From: Strigamia acuminata
Lineage: Eukaryota > Arthropoda > Chilopoda > Geophilomorpha > Linotaeniidae
Assembly (NCBI GenBank): GCA_949358305.1
Contig: CASHSZ010000029.1
Location: 246,001 to 310,000, forward strand
Length of the DNA: 64,000 nucleotides
Direction: 5' to 3'
Shown: positions 7,877-16,417 of the stretch, one piece after another
Layout: every line of letters starts with the position of its first letter
Numbering within the stretch: position 1 is the stretch's first letter
Position numbers and translations under genes: made by a program
The notes under the pieces: model-generated
Told to the model about the DNA's origin: nothing
Database searches by the model: none
Seen by the model: the letters and a program-made list of their open reading frames with translations, nothing else

Positions 7877-10800
7877 TCACTCAAGTTCTAGGGCTCTCAC
7901 ATGCTTGACTGACCTTTTTAACTCACGTCCATCGGGTAGCACAACTTTTATCACACGGATTTGACCATCCTCACCGGGAAAAATTTCTTTTATCCTGGCA
8001 AGTGGCCAAAAATATGGGTTAGTACCCATTTTTTCTAGAAGCACTATTTGGTCTACTTTAGGGTTTTTGAAGAACTTATCACCTTTGGATTCATAAAAAT
8101 TCCTCAATTGCATGAGGTAACTCTTTTTCCAAATTTTCCAGAACTCCCAAATAAATTGGCGTCGTTTAATGTCCAGTTTTCTCAAATCGGATTTTTTAAT
8201 TGCACTCAATTGTTTGTTTATTACGTATTTAGGCATACCTCCGGTTAGAAAGTTTTCAGGTGCCAAAATTCTACCACCATCAACACTGTCGGGGACATAA
8301 CTTAAGGGTCGTGAATTTAGCACTGAACTAATTTCCAGAGCCAAAGTTTGGAGAGTTTCTAAGTCTACGGTGCTGCGCAACAATGTCTTTCGAAGTTTAT
8401 CTTTGACAGAGCGGACTAGACGCTCCCACGCTCCGCCCATCCATGGAGAAAGCGGTGGGATGAATGTCCAGAGCACCCTTTTTTCAGATAGGAATGTTTT
8501 CACGTCATTATGACCGATGAGTTTCCCCCATGATTGTAATTCGAGGCTTCCGCGCTCAAACGTCTTACTGTTGTCAGAGAAAATCTTCCCGGGGTATCCG
8601 TGGCGTGCCCCAAATCTTCTCATTGCAAGCAAAAACTTTGGCACAGAAAGGTCCTCTGAAACTTCTAAATGTATGGAACGGGTCACCATACACGTGAAAA
8701 GCAAGATGTAAACTTTTTTCTTTTCCTTCTTGTTGCTGCCGACATAAATGGGACCCAAGTGGTCCACTCCTGTGTTTTGGAATGGCGCCGCTGGCGTCAC
8801 ACGTTCAGCAGGAAGGTCACCCGTTGAAGGGTTGTTGCGTGCAAGTTTTCCTCGTCTGCAAATTTCACATTCTCTTATAACTGTCTGAATTGTTCTTCTT
8901 CCTCTAATAATCCAAAATCGTTCGCGTAGGTGATACAAGGTTTCGCTTATGTCACCATGAAGCAACTCCAAATGCACTTTTTTAATTAACAGTCTTGTTA
9001 TCCAACTATCATAATGCAAGATAATTGGATAAACCTCATCAAATGTCAATAAAGATTTTTTCAAGCGGCTACGAAGTCGAAGTAATCCGTCCTCGTCAAT
9101 GAAGAGCTCGAAATTGCGTAGGGTGGAATGTTTAGACAGTTTTGTTTGCAACAACGAATTTTTCACATCATCAATCTCCTCAGAAAAATGTAGCTTCTGG
9201 GAAAGTTGCAGGATCTTCAATTGGTTGTCCTCTAACTCGAGTGGCGAGAGAGGCTCACCGCGCAAAAGTTTGTTTTTCCATCGCAAAATGTATGAGAAAA
9301 CTCTCAAAAGTCGGTTGTAATTTCGGAATCGTTTGAAGAATCGACCAATAAAGCTTTCTGTCACTTGAATTGTCATCACAACGATTTTTCGTTCTTCTTC
9401 TGGAAGATCCTCTTGTATAATTTCTCTTTTTTCCAGTTTCGAGACATCAACTCCAAACCACCAAAGTTTATTTTGCATCAATGTTTTTGAGTTATGTGGT
9501 CGAGTTAATAAATCTGCTGGGTTAAATTCTGTTGGTACGTGAGACCATTGTTCGGGTTTGGTTGAAGAAATAATTTCTTGAACACGGTTTGAGACGTATG
9601 GCTTCCATACGTTCTTGTCACTGTTTATCCAGGCTAAAGTTATGGTGGAGTCAGAGTAGTAACGAATTTCAGTAACGGGGTAACCTGGAAGAAAGTTTTC
9701 TAACAGGTACTTGGTCATTCGCACTCCTACCACTGCTGCAGTTAATTCAAGTCGAGGAAGAGTCACTTTTTTCGTCGGCGCAATACGACATTTACTCAAC
9801 AATAAAGTTCTTTTGCCCTCCAGATTGACGACAAAAATTGAACAGCCAAATGCCTTTGTGCTTGCGTCACAGAAAACTTCTAAAGTGATGTCTTGACCGG
9901 AATAAGTCTGTAGCCAACGTTGAACTTTCAATTCTTTCAATTTTTGTATGTCTTGACTCCACTCTTCGACTTCTTTTTTCTCTGAGTCAAGAATCTTTTC
10001 ATCCCAGTTTTTTGTCCTTATCCAGATTGCTTGAACTAACAGTTTCATTTGAAGCACAACAGGAGCAATGAGTCCCATTGGATCGAATATGGAAGCCATT
10101 AATGAAACAACTTCTCGCTTTGTATTCGGAATTTTTTCAATGGTCGGAATGTTAAACATCATGACATCTTCTGCCGTGTTCCACAATATTCCAAGCATTT
10201 TTATAATTCCTAAGTCCAAAAACTCCTCTCCTCGCATATGGAAACCTTCTTTTTTCAAATTGTTGAAGACGTCCTTGCTTGAGGTCGCCCACTTTACGAG
10301 GGGAAGCTTTCCGTCGTCTAATATCATTTTCAGTTTCTCGCAATGTGATGTTGTGTCGGCTGTAAAATCTCCTCCTGACGTCAAATCATCCATGAAGATT
10401 CCATCATCGAGTGCGTCGACTTCTTTTGCATGAGTTTCTTCAAATTGTTTTGCTTGTTTCCTAATCGTCGCACACAAGAGGAATGGAGAAGAAATGACGC
10501 CAAATGGCACGACAATCATTCGCAGAACCATTAGATTATTCCTCAAATTTTGCCATGAGTATGGCTCTTTGAAATAGTCACGAGCGACCCACAAAAAACG
10601 TAGAAAGTTTGTTTGAGTAGGGTTGATCATTACTTGGAGAAACGCTTGCTTAATGTCTGCTATTATTGGAATACAATAGAGACGGAATCTCACAATAACG
10701 AGTATTAAGTCTGGATTAAGGGAAGGTCCCGGAAATAAACAGTCATTGAGGGAAAGTTTCCCCTTCTTGGATGAAGACGCGTTGAACACTACTCGAAATT

Positions 10801-11014
10801 TCGTCGTGTCTCGATCCTCCTTGATTACAGGGTGGTGAGGTATATTGTAGGTTCCTTTCTTCAAAAAACGCTCTTCTTTTGGGACTTCCTCCGCGTGATT
10901 TTCGTGAATATATTGCCACATGGACTCGTCGTAACGTTTTTTGTAGTCTTCGTTGGCATCTATTCTTTTGAGCGTGTTGGCCAGTTGATTCATGGCCAAT
11001 TCCCAATTGGACTC
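7877..11014 (-). CDS. pol: BEL-A copy 2 Pol: RT, RNase H, integrase, DUF5641 (downstream of in-frame TAG)
   Basis: This frame is open for 1045 codons between the TAG at 11017-11015 and the TGA at 7879-7877, in the same frame as gag/protease. It has no obvious own start; the first ATG is at about codon 9, and the first usable TTG is at 10999. Numbered from 10999: RT with FRVVFNAS (68-75), catalytic D115 in IADIKQAF and FMDD (202-205); RNase H with D378 (FCDAS), E418 (RLELTAA), D450 (YYSDST) and D496 (NPADLLTR); integrase with H676/H681 and C711/C714, DDE residues D746 (GVDHLGP), D809 (FSDN) and E859 (GGAWERL); and a C-terminal DUF5641 domain (about 945-1035). All catalytic residues are present. 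BEL/Pao elements normally make one Gag-Pol polyprotein, so this part would need stop readthrough or be silent. Confidence 0.9.
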   Translation of the reverse strand, partial: ESNWELAMNQLANTLKRIDANEDYKKRYDESMWQYIHENHAEEVPKEERFLKKGTYNIPHHPVIKEDRDTTKFRVVFNASSSKKGKLSLNDCLFPGPSLNPDLILVIVRFRLYCIPIIADIKQAFLQVMINPTQTNFLRFLWVARDYFKEPYSWQNLRNNLMVLRMIVVPFGVISSPFLLCATIRKQAKQFEETHAKEVDALDDGIFMDDLTSGGDFTADTTSHCEKLKMILDDGKLPLVKWATSSKDVFNNLKKEGFHMRGEEFLDLGIIKMLGILWNTAEDVMMFNIPTIEKIPNTKREVVSLMASIFDPMGLIAPVVLQMKLLVQAIWIRTKNWDEKILDSEKKEVEEWSQDIQKLKELKVQRWLQTYSGQDITLEVFCDASTKAFGCSIFVVNLEGKRTLLLSKCRIAPTKKVTLPRLELTAAVVGVRMTKYLLENFLPGYPVTEIRYYSDSTITLAWINSDKNVWKPYVSNRVQEIISSTKPEQWSHVPTEFNPADLLTRPHNSKTLMQNKLWWFGVDVSKLEKREIIQEDLPEEERKIVVMTIQVTESFIGRFFKRFRNYNRLLRVFSYILRWKNKLLRGEPLSPLELEDNQLKILQLSQKLHFSEEIDDVKNSLLQTKLSKHSTLRNFELFIDEDGLLRLRSRLKKSLLTFDEVYPIILHYDSWITRLLIKKVHLELLHGDISETLYHLRERFWIIRGRRTIQTVIRECEICRRGKLARNNPSTGDLPAERVTPAAPFQNTGVDHLGPIYVGSNKKEKKKVYILLFTCMVTRSIHLEVSEDLSVPKFLLAMRRFGARHGYPGKIFSDNSKTFERGSLELQSWGKLIGHNDVKTFLSEKRVLWTFIPPLSPWMGGAWERLVRSVKDKLRKTLLRSTVDLETLQTLALEISSVLNSRPLSYVPDSVDGGRILAPENFLTGGMPKYVINKQLSAIKKSDLRKLDIKRRQFIWEFWKIWKKSYLMQLRNFYESKGDKFFKNPKVDQIVLLEKMGTNPYFWPLARIKEIFPGEDGQIRVIKVVLPDGRELKRSVKHVRALELE

Positions 11015-13126
11015 CTAGTCGACTTCCTGACCATTGAATGGCAGCATGACTTCATAACGTCCATCGTCTAGACGCTTTGTAGTTGATTCGAATCGATCGC
11101 GAATAAAGTCGGATTCTTTTTCTCCCGCATTTATTCCGATTGCTTCCAAGTTCCACAGTTTGTCCAATTTTTCTTGGATGTCTAAGTCGCATGTATTACA
11201 ACATGCTGTCATTCCTTCCTCATCCTCAAACAAATTGGTGTTTCCAGCCGCTCCAGCCAAGACCCATCCAAAAATTGTGTTAATGAGTCCAAGGTCGGCG
11301 TTTACCTTTTTCTTGCCATCCTTAACGACCTTCCACCACACGTCGACTCCTAAAAGCACATCAATTTGAGCAGTCTTAGCTGGTAGGTCTTTAGCAAGTT
11401 CGAGATTTAGTTTCTTCACTTTGTCAATCATTGATGAGTTCAGAATGCCTTGCACTCGTGGCAAATCTTCCACAGAAAGCATGGAAAGTTTCAAATCTTG
11501 AGTGTCATTTTTACTCTGCAGTGTGACATTGAACACATCGTAGTCCGTAGCTGCTGGAGACGAATCATTAAAACGTTGTGTGGTGGCAGAAATACTGCCG
11601 CACTTTTTAAGTTTCAGTCTTTCAACAAATTCTTTTGTGATGAACGATCGATGGCTTCCCGGATCAATCATCCCTCGAATGCTGTGAGTTCCTCCTGATT
11701 TTGTTTTGAGGTCCGCGGTGAAGATCATTAGTTGTAGAGTCGTCGAGATTGCGCATGAAACATGTGTTGTTACTTGTGGCTCCTTCGGCTTCTCCGCAGC
11801 GCTCGTTGAATTCTTCACCTCGGATTTTTTGCATATTGTGGAATGGTGTCGCCCACCACAATGTTTACAAGAAAATTTGACCTTGCAGTCTCCCACTCTA
11901 TGCCCAGTTCTGAAACAATTAAAACACAGTCGGTTTTTCTTAACTATTTCGATTTTCGCGTTAATTTCAAAATCCTTTTTACAAGCGCCGTTTAAATGTT
12001 CATCTTCACAAAAAATGCACTTGTTTGTCTTGAAAGGCGTATTCTTGCTTTCAGATTTCGGTTCACTCTTCGTTTTTGCACTAGTAGACTGCTTGGCGTC
12101 TTGAGTAGTTGCGCACGTGGTCATTGAACCTTTCACTTTCGTTTTCTCTACGTCCGATTTTTCATTCTTGTCTTTTTTCGATTTTTCCGAGACGTTTTCA
12201 GTTCGTTCGGCCATCGCAACTTCATTCACAAAGAAATTGAGCAACGTAACAATGTTCTTATTTTGAATTCCGTGAACTTGGTAAAATCTTAATGCCATTG
12301 AAGTTGGAAACTTGCTAATTATGTCGGGCAATAAGAAAGCTCCGGAAGTCTGAATAGGAATTTTTAGTTGCTCGAGAAGTCTAATAGTCGCAGAAATCTT
12401 TGTCAAATTTGTTTTTATCGCTTTAGTTGGATATACACTTGAAACAGCTTTTAATTCTCGAATTGATTTTATTAACGCAGTTTGTTGGGCATCCTCATCA
12501 CCAAAATGTCTTTCGAGTTCTTCTCTTGCAAGGTCGTAGGATTCCTCGATCAGGGGAAAAGTTGAGATGAGAATTGCCGCTTCTCCAGTACACATAGTTT
12601 GTAAATACTGGAGTTTTTCAATGTTACTCAGGTCTGGATCCTTGTGTACGGAGGTCTCGAAGTTACTTTTGAATGTTCTGTACTTCAAAATATCTCCGTC
12701 GAATTTTACGGAATCCAGTTTGGGCAGCTTCGAATTTTTTCTAAACGTTGCTGTCGCGTTCAAGGTTGTATTCTGGTTTGAGCTTGTCGACGTATTTAAT
12801 CTTCCTCCCAAAGTTGGAAGTGATCGCTTTGAAATTTCGTATCTCGTGCGAAGAAGATCCACTCTTGCTTGCATAGTCTCAAGCTTGTCAATGCATTCTA
12901 GATAATAGCCGTGGTCCGAATATTCCTGTAGATCATTCAGCGCACCGACTATTCTCGTTTCTTTCGGGGTCGCAGTTTGCACCAGCGCTTCCAGTTCACC
13001 TGGATCTGCTGTCTTCTCCGATATAGACAACAAATGATTCATTGCAGTGACTTGCGACTCCCAACGTTGTTGTTGCACTTCGATCTGATCCTCAGTTAGA
13101 AGATCTCTCATTGTAGGTTCCGCCAT
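11015..13126 (-). CDS. gag: BEL-A copy 2 Gag/protease (703 codons)
   Basis: ATG at 13126-13124 lies in a fair context and is matched by the BEL-B gag start. The N-terminus (1-110) is probably helical and ends in SLPTLGGRLN; DUF1759 spans about 133-285 (LPKLDSVKFDGD, YLQTMCTGEAA); then comes a charged K/S/E-rich linker (305-365). Three zinc knuckles lie at 370-382, 401-414 (CX2CX4HX4C) and 420-432. The DUF1758 retroviral-type protease starts about 455, but its active site reads IDPGSHRSF (488-490 DPG) where the family has D-S/T-G. DVLLGVDVWW (589-598) and GWVLAG (620-625) are typical of the family. The frame ends at a TAG in the linker before RT, in frame with pol, so this is the front of a single Gag-Pol frame. 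Residues 223 R, 301 N and 580 K differ from copy 1. Confidence 0.9.
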   Translation of the reverse strand: MAEPTMRDLLTEDQIEVQQQRWESQVTAMNHLLSISEKTADPGELEALVQTATPKETRIVGALNDLQEYSDHGYYLECIDKLETMQARVDLLRTRYEISKRSLPTLGGRLNTSTSSNQNTTLNATATFRKNSKLPKLDSVKFDGDILKYRTFKSNFETSVHKDPDLSNIEKLQYLQTMCTGEAAILISTFPLIEESYDLAREELERHFGDEDAQQTALIKSIRELKAVSSVYPTKAIKTNLTKISATIRLLEQLKIPIQTSGAFLLPDIISKFPTSMALRFYQVHGIQNKNIVTLLNFFVNEVAMAERTENVSEKSKKDKNEKSDVEKTKVKGSMTTCATTQDAKQSTSAKTKSEPKSESKNTPFKTNKCIFCEDEHLNGACKKDFEINAKIEIVKKNRLCFNCFRTGHRVGDCKVKFSCKHCGGRHHSTICKKSEVKNSTSAAEKPKEPQVTTHVSCAISTTLQLMIFTADLKTKSGGTHSIRGMIDPGSHRSFITKEFVERLKLKKCGSISATTQRFNDSSPAATDYDVFNVTLQSKNDTQDLKLSMLSVEDLPRVQGILNSSMIDKVKKLNLELAKDLPAKTAQIDVLLGVDVWWKVVKDGKKKVNADLGLINTIFGWVLAGAAGNTNLFEDEEGMTACCNTCDLDIQEKLDKLWNLEAIGINAGEKESDFIRDRFESTTKRLDDGRYEVMLPFNGQEVD

Positions 13127-13210
13127 TCTCTCTGTCCTCTCTCACAAAAAATTCGGCTGTGAAATTTGGAAAGAACAGATAAAAACGGGCATGACAATTC
13201 AACTTTGTTT

Positions 13211-13340
13211 TAATTTTTAAGAGAATAAACCTTGTAATTTTATCCCCCAAAAATTTCTCAATTTTCACGGTTTTTTGTTTTAACTTTAAAGAGAATAAAC
13301 TTTTTTATTTTATCCCCCAAAAAGCACTCAATTTTCACGG
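13211..13340 (-). repeat. 70-bp tandem repeat upstream of BEL-A gag (copy 2)
   Basis: Same two-unit repeat as at 5382-5510: gagaataaac recurs at 13221 and 13291 and tttatcccccaaaaa occurs in each unit. Confidence 0.65.
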
Positions 13341-14335
13341 TCCTTGGTGACACGTGAGAATTTTAGAATATCAAATGTTTGGCCAATCGAGGATGACCAA
13401 AAATTTGAGCGGTTTTTGTGTACGTAAATAAAACGTGACACAATTACCCTGCACAGTTTGAAAATAATTGACGGTTTGTTTTGCAACAAAGCACGCCAAT
13501 AAACTCTTTTGAAAACAATTGACGGTTCGTTTTGCAACAAAACACGCCAATAACTCCTAACATTAAATTTTGACTCTACTGACAGCTCATTCAACTTGAA
13601 ACTAGTCAGTTCTACTCGAAATAAATCTAATCTCCCCCGCTTATGGCGGTTATAATGGAGAACTAAACATGCAATGAAAAAACACTTCAAAATTTGATAT
13701 GAAAACACTTTTACTAAAATTTTCCCCAAAACTAGCAAATGAAACAACAAAAACACCAATGGAATACCCAAAACAATACCCTCATGCAATAAAAATCTCC
13801 AAAATGAAAACACAGAACTCCAAAAACAAGAAAATGCAAATAATCCAGGGGCAAATCGTCTTCCCAGCGCAGCGCGTTGTGTATCCAAATATGGCGACCG
13901 GAAGATCCCGTTGCTTGCACACGATTGTTCAAATTCGACGCCGTACCTGTCCTCGTTGTGGCTGAAGTCACGTTGAACGTTGACACTACTTGTAGCAGAC
14001 GACGAATCGCGAACGTAAATTATTCCGTTGATCGCACCAAACGCACGATCGGACGTTGCACTGACGTCACGACGAAAACACAGAAAGAATGCAACGGCTA
14101 TCCTGGTCACGGCTACCAAAACTAGATATTCTATGTTGCGGTCGGTCAACACGAATATAGAAGAAATGGGCATTTGCGGTTTGAAATTCCCGCCACTAAG
14201 ATTTGATGATCGTATAGCAAAGTACGTACATAAACCGTGCTGGAAACCACAATAATCACTCCCGAATCCATTGTTGCATGAGGAGAAAGCAAACGAGAGC
14301 ACTGTTGAAAGGTATCCGAGTGCTTGTTTATCCAT
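13328..14335 (-). CDS. Possible upstream ORF in BEL-A LTR/leader (335 codons, copy 2)
   Basis: The frame is open from ATG at 14335 to 13328, on the gag strand and about 200 nt before gag. BEL-B has a frame at the matching place (16418-17296) sharing LTDRNIEY, YVRDSSSATS, VQRD, RFAPG and HEGIVLGI. Around LTDRNIEY, five codons differ only by synonymous third-base changes and four are replaced, and indels between the RDSSSATS and RFAPG blocks are multiples of three, which favours coding. Against coding: after HEGIVLGI the nucleotides stay similar but the protein alignment shifts frame between two compensating indels, and BEL-B lacks the ATG. The tail holds two near-identical repeats (YWRVLLQNEPSIVFK, YWRALLQNKPSIIFK) from a 54-bp DNA repeat. 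Function is unknown; it may be structured non-coding LTR/leader instead. Confidence 0.3.
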   Translation of the reverse strand: MDKQALGYLSTVLSFAFSSCNNGFGSDYCGFQHGLCTYFAIRSSNLSGGNFKPQMPISSIFVLTDRNIEYLVLVAVTRIAVAFFLCFRRDVSATSDRAFGAINGIIYVRDSSSATSSVNVQRDFSHNEDRYGVEFEQSCASNGIFRSPYLDTQRAALGRRFAPGLFAFSCFWSSVFSFWRFLLHEGIVLGIPLVFLLFHLLVLGKILVKVFSYQILKCFFIACLVLHYNRHKRGRLDLFRVELTSFKLNELSVESKFNVRSYWRVLLQNEPSIVFKRVYWRALLQNKPSIIFKLCRVIVSRFIYVHKNRSNFWSSSIGQTFDILKFSRVTKDREN

Positions 14336-14556
14336 AAGCCAGCGGGGAAAAGAGATTAACTACTCCCGACACATTGGAAAAGATGGCGGAAATAAAGTTA
14401 AACACGAGCTAAAATTCAACAACTTCTTTAATGAACGGTTAGATGAAAACTGAATAAAATACACGAATGTAATTGGCCCTCAAGGGAGCCGCACATGCGC
14501 AATACCGAAAATGGCACGCGCCAAGCCGATTAGCGGCGAAATACAGACACAAAGTT

Positions 14557-14578
14557 CTCCGTTGTCATGGCAACGGAG
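14557..14578. promoter_or_regulatory. RFX X-box-like palindrome (copy 2)
   Basis: Identical to 6728-6749 at the 7829-bp offset. It has a perfect 8-bp dyad with GTTGCCATGACAAC on the coding strand. Confidence 0.6.
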
Positions 14579-15114
14579 GAAAACGAAATACAGGCAAAGT
14601 TGACAAATTGTGAAATTAGCACGGATTACAGTTTGTAATATATCAAAATGACCGCAAGAATGCAGTGAATAAAAAAGCTAATCATAACAATTCGATTCAA
14701 TAAGTAAAACAATGAAAACGAAGCACAAAACAATGATCGTGTAGCAGACGATCGCGATAGCCAATCACAGGCAAGTATGATGACGTAACCGTAAGATTTG
14801 AATTTAAAATGGCTTTAAAACACAAAATAACATAAGAATTCAGGTTAAAAAACATCGTAAACAAATAGTAAAATCAATTCAATCAATATACATCGTAAAC
14901 AAATTGAAATAAAAACGAATTACCGATAAATTCCAACATGGCGGCCTCGAACGTCATGTTGGCGGTGAAACCAGTACATTTGAAATTAGATACACAGAAT
15001 GTTTATAAAAACCACATAGGAATGTTAAATAAAATTAGGAAATGTTATTTCCTGCACAAAATCACACTATTTATTCAACACAACACTTTGAAATAGATCG
15101 TAAGCCGCACGAAC

Positions 15115-15157
15115 CGAACATTATCGGCCGCGCCCATGCGGTGGCCGACAACGAACG
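15115..15157. other. Imperfect LTR hairpin (copy 2)
   Basis: Second BEL-A copy of the hairpin at 7286-7328, with arms 15115-15129 and 15143-15157. It is conserved in BEL-B with a changed loop. Confidence 0.5.
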
Positions 15158-15645
15158 TTCGCACTGACGAAACGAAAACACTTGGGCAATAATAAAGCAC
15201 ACCAGTCGAAAGAGCAGACAATAATTAGTAGAAAGCAATTGTGAATAGAATTCTTAACAACTCGGAAAGTATAGAACGAAACGTTAGAAGTTCTAACGAA
15301 ACGAGACTAGTAATGGAAAAATGACGTCACGCGTGTAGCGTAACTGAACTGCACTTCGACGAATGTACCTAAAATTGCCGAAAATCATGAAAATGCATAA
15401 GAAATCAATGAGATAAGACACAAAGCTTTGAAAACACTTGAAATAACAGTAAATTAAAATGTAATATCAACACAAAAGACACTAAAATTACTGAAAACAC
15501 TAAAAAATGTTTTAATGAGATAAAAACCTGAAATGCAATAAATGAAAATATTAGGCAAAAATTCCACTACACTATGAATATTTATTATGACATAAAACAC
15601 AGTAATAAATGCAATTTCTAAAATACTTCCACGTTGTTTGCAACA

Positions 15646-16198
15646 TCAAAGTGGCTGCTTCGCCAACACACATTGTTTGTAGATATTGAAGCTTTTCCAC
15701 ATCGCTTAAGTCTGGGTCCTTATGTACTGAAGTTTCGAAGTTACTTTTGAAGGTCTTGTACTTCAAAATGTCCCCATCAAACTTCACAGACTCCAATTTT
15801 GGCAACTTCTGGATTTTTCGGAAAGAAGCATTCATTGTCGTATGACCGCCAGATGCAGTTGACATATTTAGTCGTCCTCCCAGTGTAGGAAGGGACCGTT
15901 TCGATACTTCCCAACGTCCGCGGAGAAGATCCACTCTTGTTTGAACTGCTTCGAGTTTTTCAATGGCTTCAAGATAAAATCCATGTTCAGAATGTATTTG
16001 AAGATCATTGAGTTCATTGACAGCACGTGTCTCTCGAATATTTGCTGTAGATAGCAGCGCCTCCAACTCTCCCGGGTCGCTGGTCTGCTCCGATACAGTC
16101 AGCAAAGCGGAGAGTGAAGTGAGTAGCGCTTCCCATTTTGTCTCCAGAATTTCGAGTTGTTCTGGAGTGATCATGTTTTGCACGGAAGGATCTGCCAT
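15646..16198 (-). pseudogene. gag: BEL-B Gag, N-terminal 184 codons, cut by BEL-A insertion
   Basis: ATG at 16198 opens a frame whose product parallels BEL-A Gag from its first residues (MADPSVQ versus MAEPTMR), through SDPGELEALL, VSKRSLPTLGGRLN and LPKLESVKFDGDILKYKTFK to YLQTMCVGEAATL, that is into DUF1759. At 15646/15645 the sequence switches to the BEL-A LTR start. The frame runs 24 codons into that LTR before a stop at 15572; that tail is not Gag. The zinc knuckles, protease and pol are absent here because of the insertion. No other stop or frameshift is seen in the remaining part. Confidence 0.88.
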
Positions 16199-16417
16199 GT
16201 TTTCTCTCCTCTCACAAATTCACGGCTGCAAATTGCGAAAAGGAAGATAAAATCTCGTTTGACAAAAAACACTTCGCTTTCAATTTTTAAAAGAATAAAA
16301 TTTTCAATTTTATCCCCCAAAAAATACACAGAATTTTTTCAACGTTTAATTGCCCAAATGACAAAAAATCAATTGAAAAATGCACAAGAATATCGAGTGT
16401 TTTAACAATCTAGGATG

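Larger units (their letters stand above)
1982..15645 (-). mobile_element. BEL-A: tandem BEL/Pao retrotransposon (LTR-gag-pol-LTR-gag-pol…)
   Basis: A BEL/Pao element on the minus strand is present as two head-to-tail copies sharing a central LTR. Positions 1982-7816 and 9811-15645 match at a constant 7829-bp offset with six differences found. The outer right end reads …ttgcaaca at 15645, so the LTR starts TGTTGCAA on the coding strand. BEL-B, an independent relative, starts the same way flush with satellite at 18676, which confirms that terminus. The right flank is the gag of BEL-B; the predicted 5-bp target duplication is 15646-15650 (tcaaa). The left end is hidden because a copia element interrupts the second pol and the window ends. 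A shared-LTR tandem of this kind is best explained by homologous recombination between LTRs of two copies, though template switching during reverse transcription could also do it. Confidence 0.85.
13127..15645 (-). repeat. BEL-A 5' LTR plus leader (copy 2)
   Basis: This is the outer 5' end of the BEL-A insertion. The LTR begins TGTTGCAA at 15645 on the minus strand, abutting BEL-B gag. It repeats the regulatory set of the central block at +7829: X-box 14557-14578, CRE 15322-15329 and 14062-14069, hairpins 15115-15157 and 14933-14962, and the 70-bp tandem before gag. The point where LTR ends and leader begins is not resolved, so the LTR could be anything from several hundred bp to about 2.3 kb. 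Confidence 0.75.

Noticed and set aside
13381-13398. TGGTCATCCTCGATTGG on the coding strand as a tRNA-Tyr-like primer site
   Set aside because: It matches the tRNA-Tyr complement only loosely, and the aligned BEL-B sequence lacks the TGG start.
15572-15645. C-terminal 24 codons of the BEL-B gag frame as a real protein end
   Set aside because: This tail is the BEL-A LTR read through after the insertion point.
1982-15645. Assembly duplication as the explanation for the two BEL-A copies
   Set aside because: Six scattered substitutions, three changing Gag residues, separate the copies; a pure duplicate assembly would be identical. Not fully excluded without long reads.
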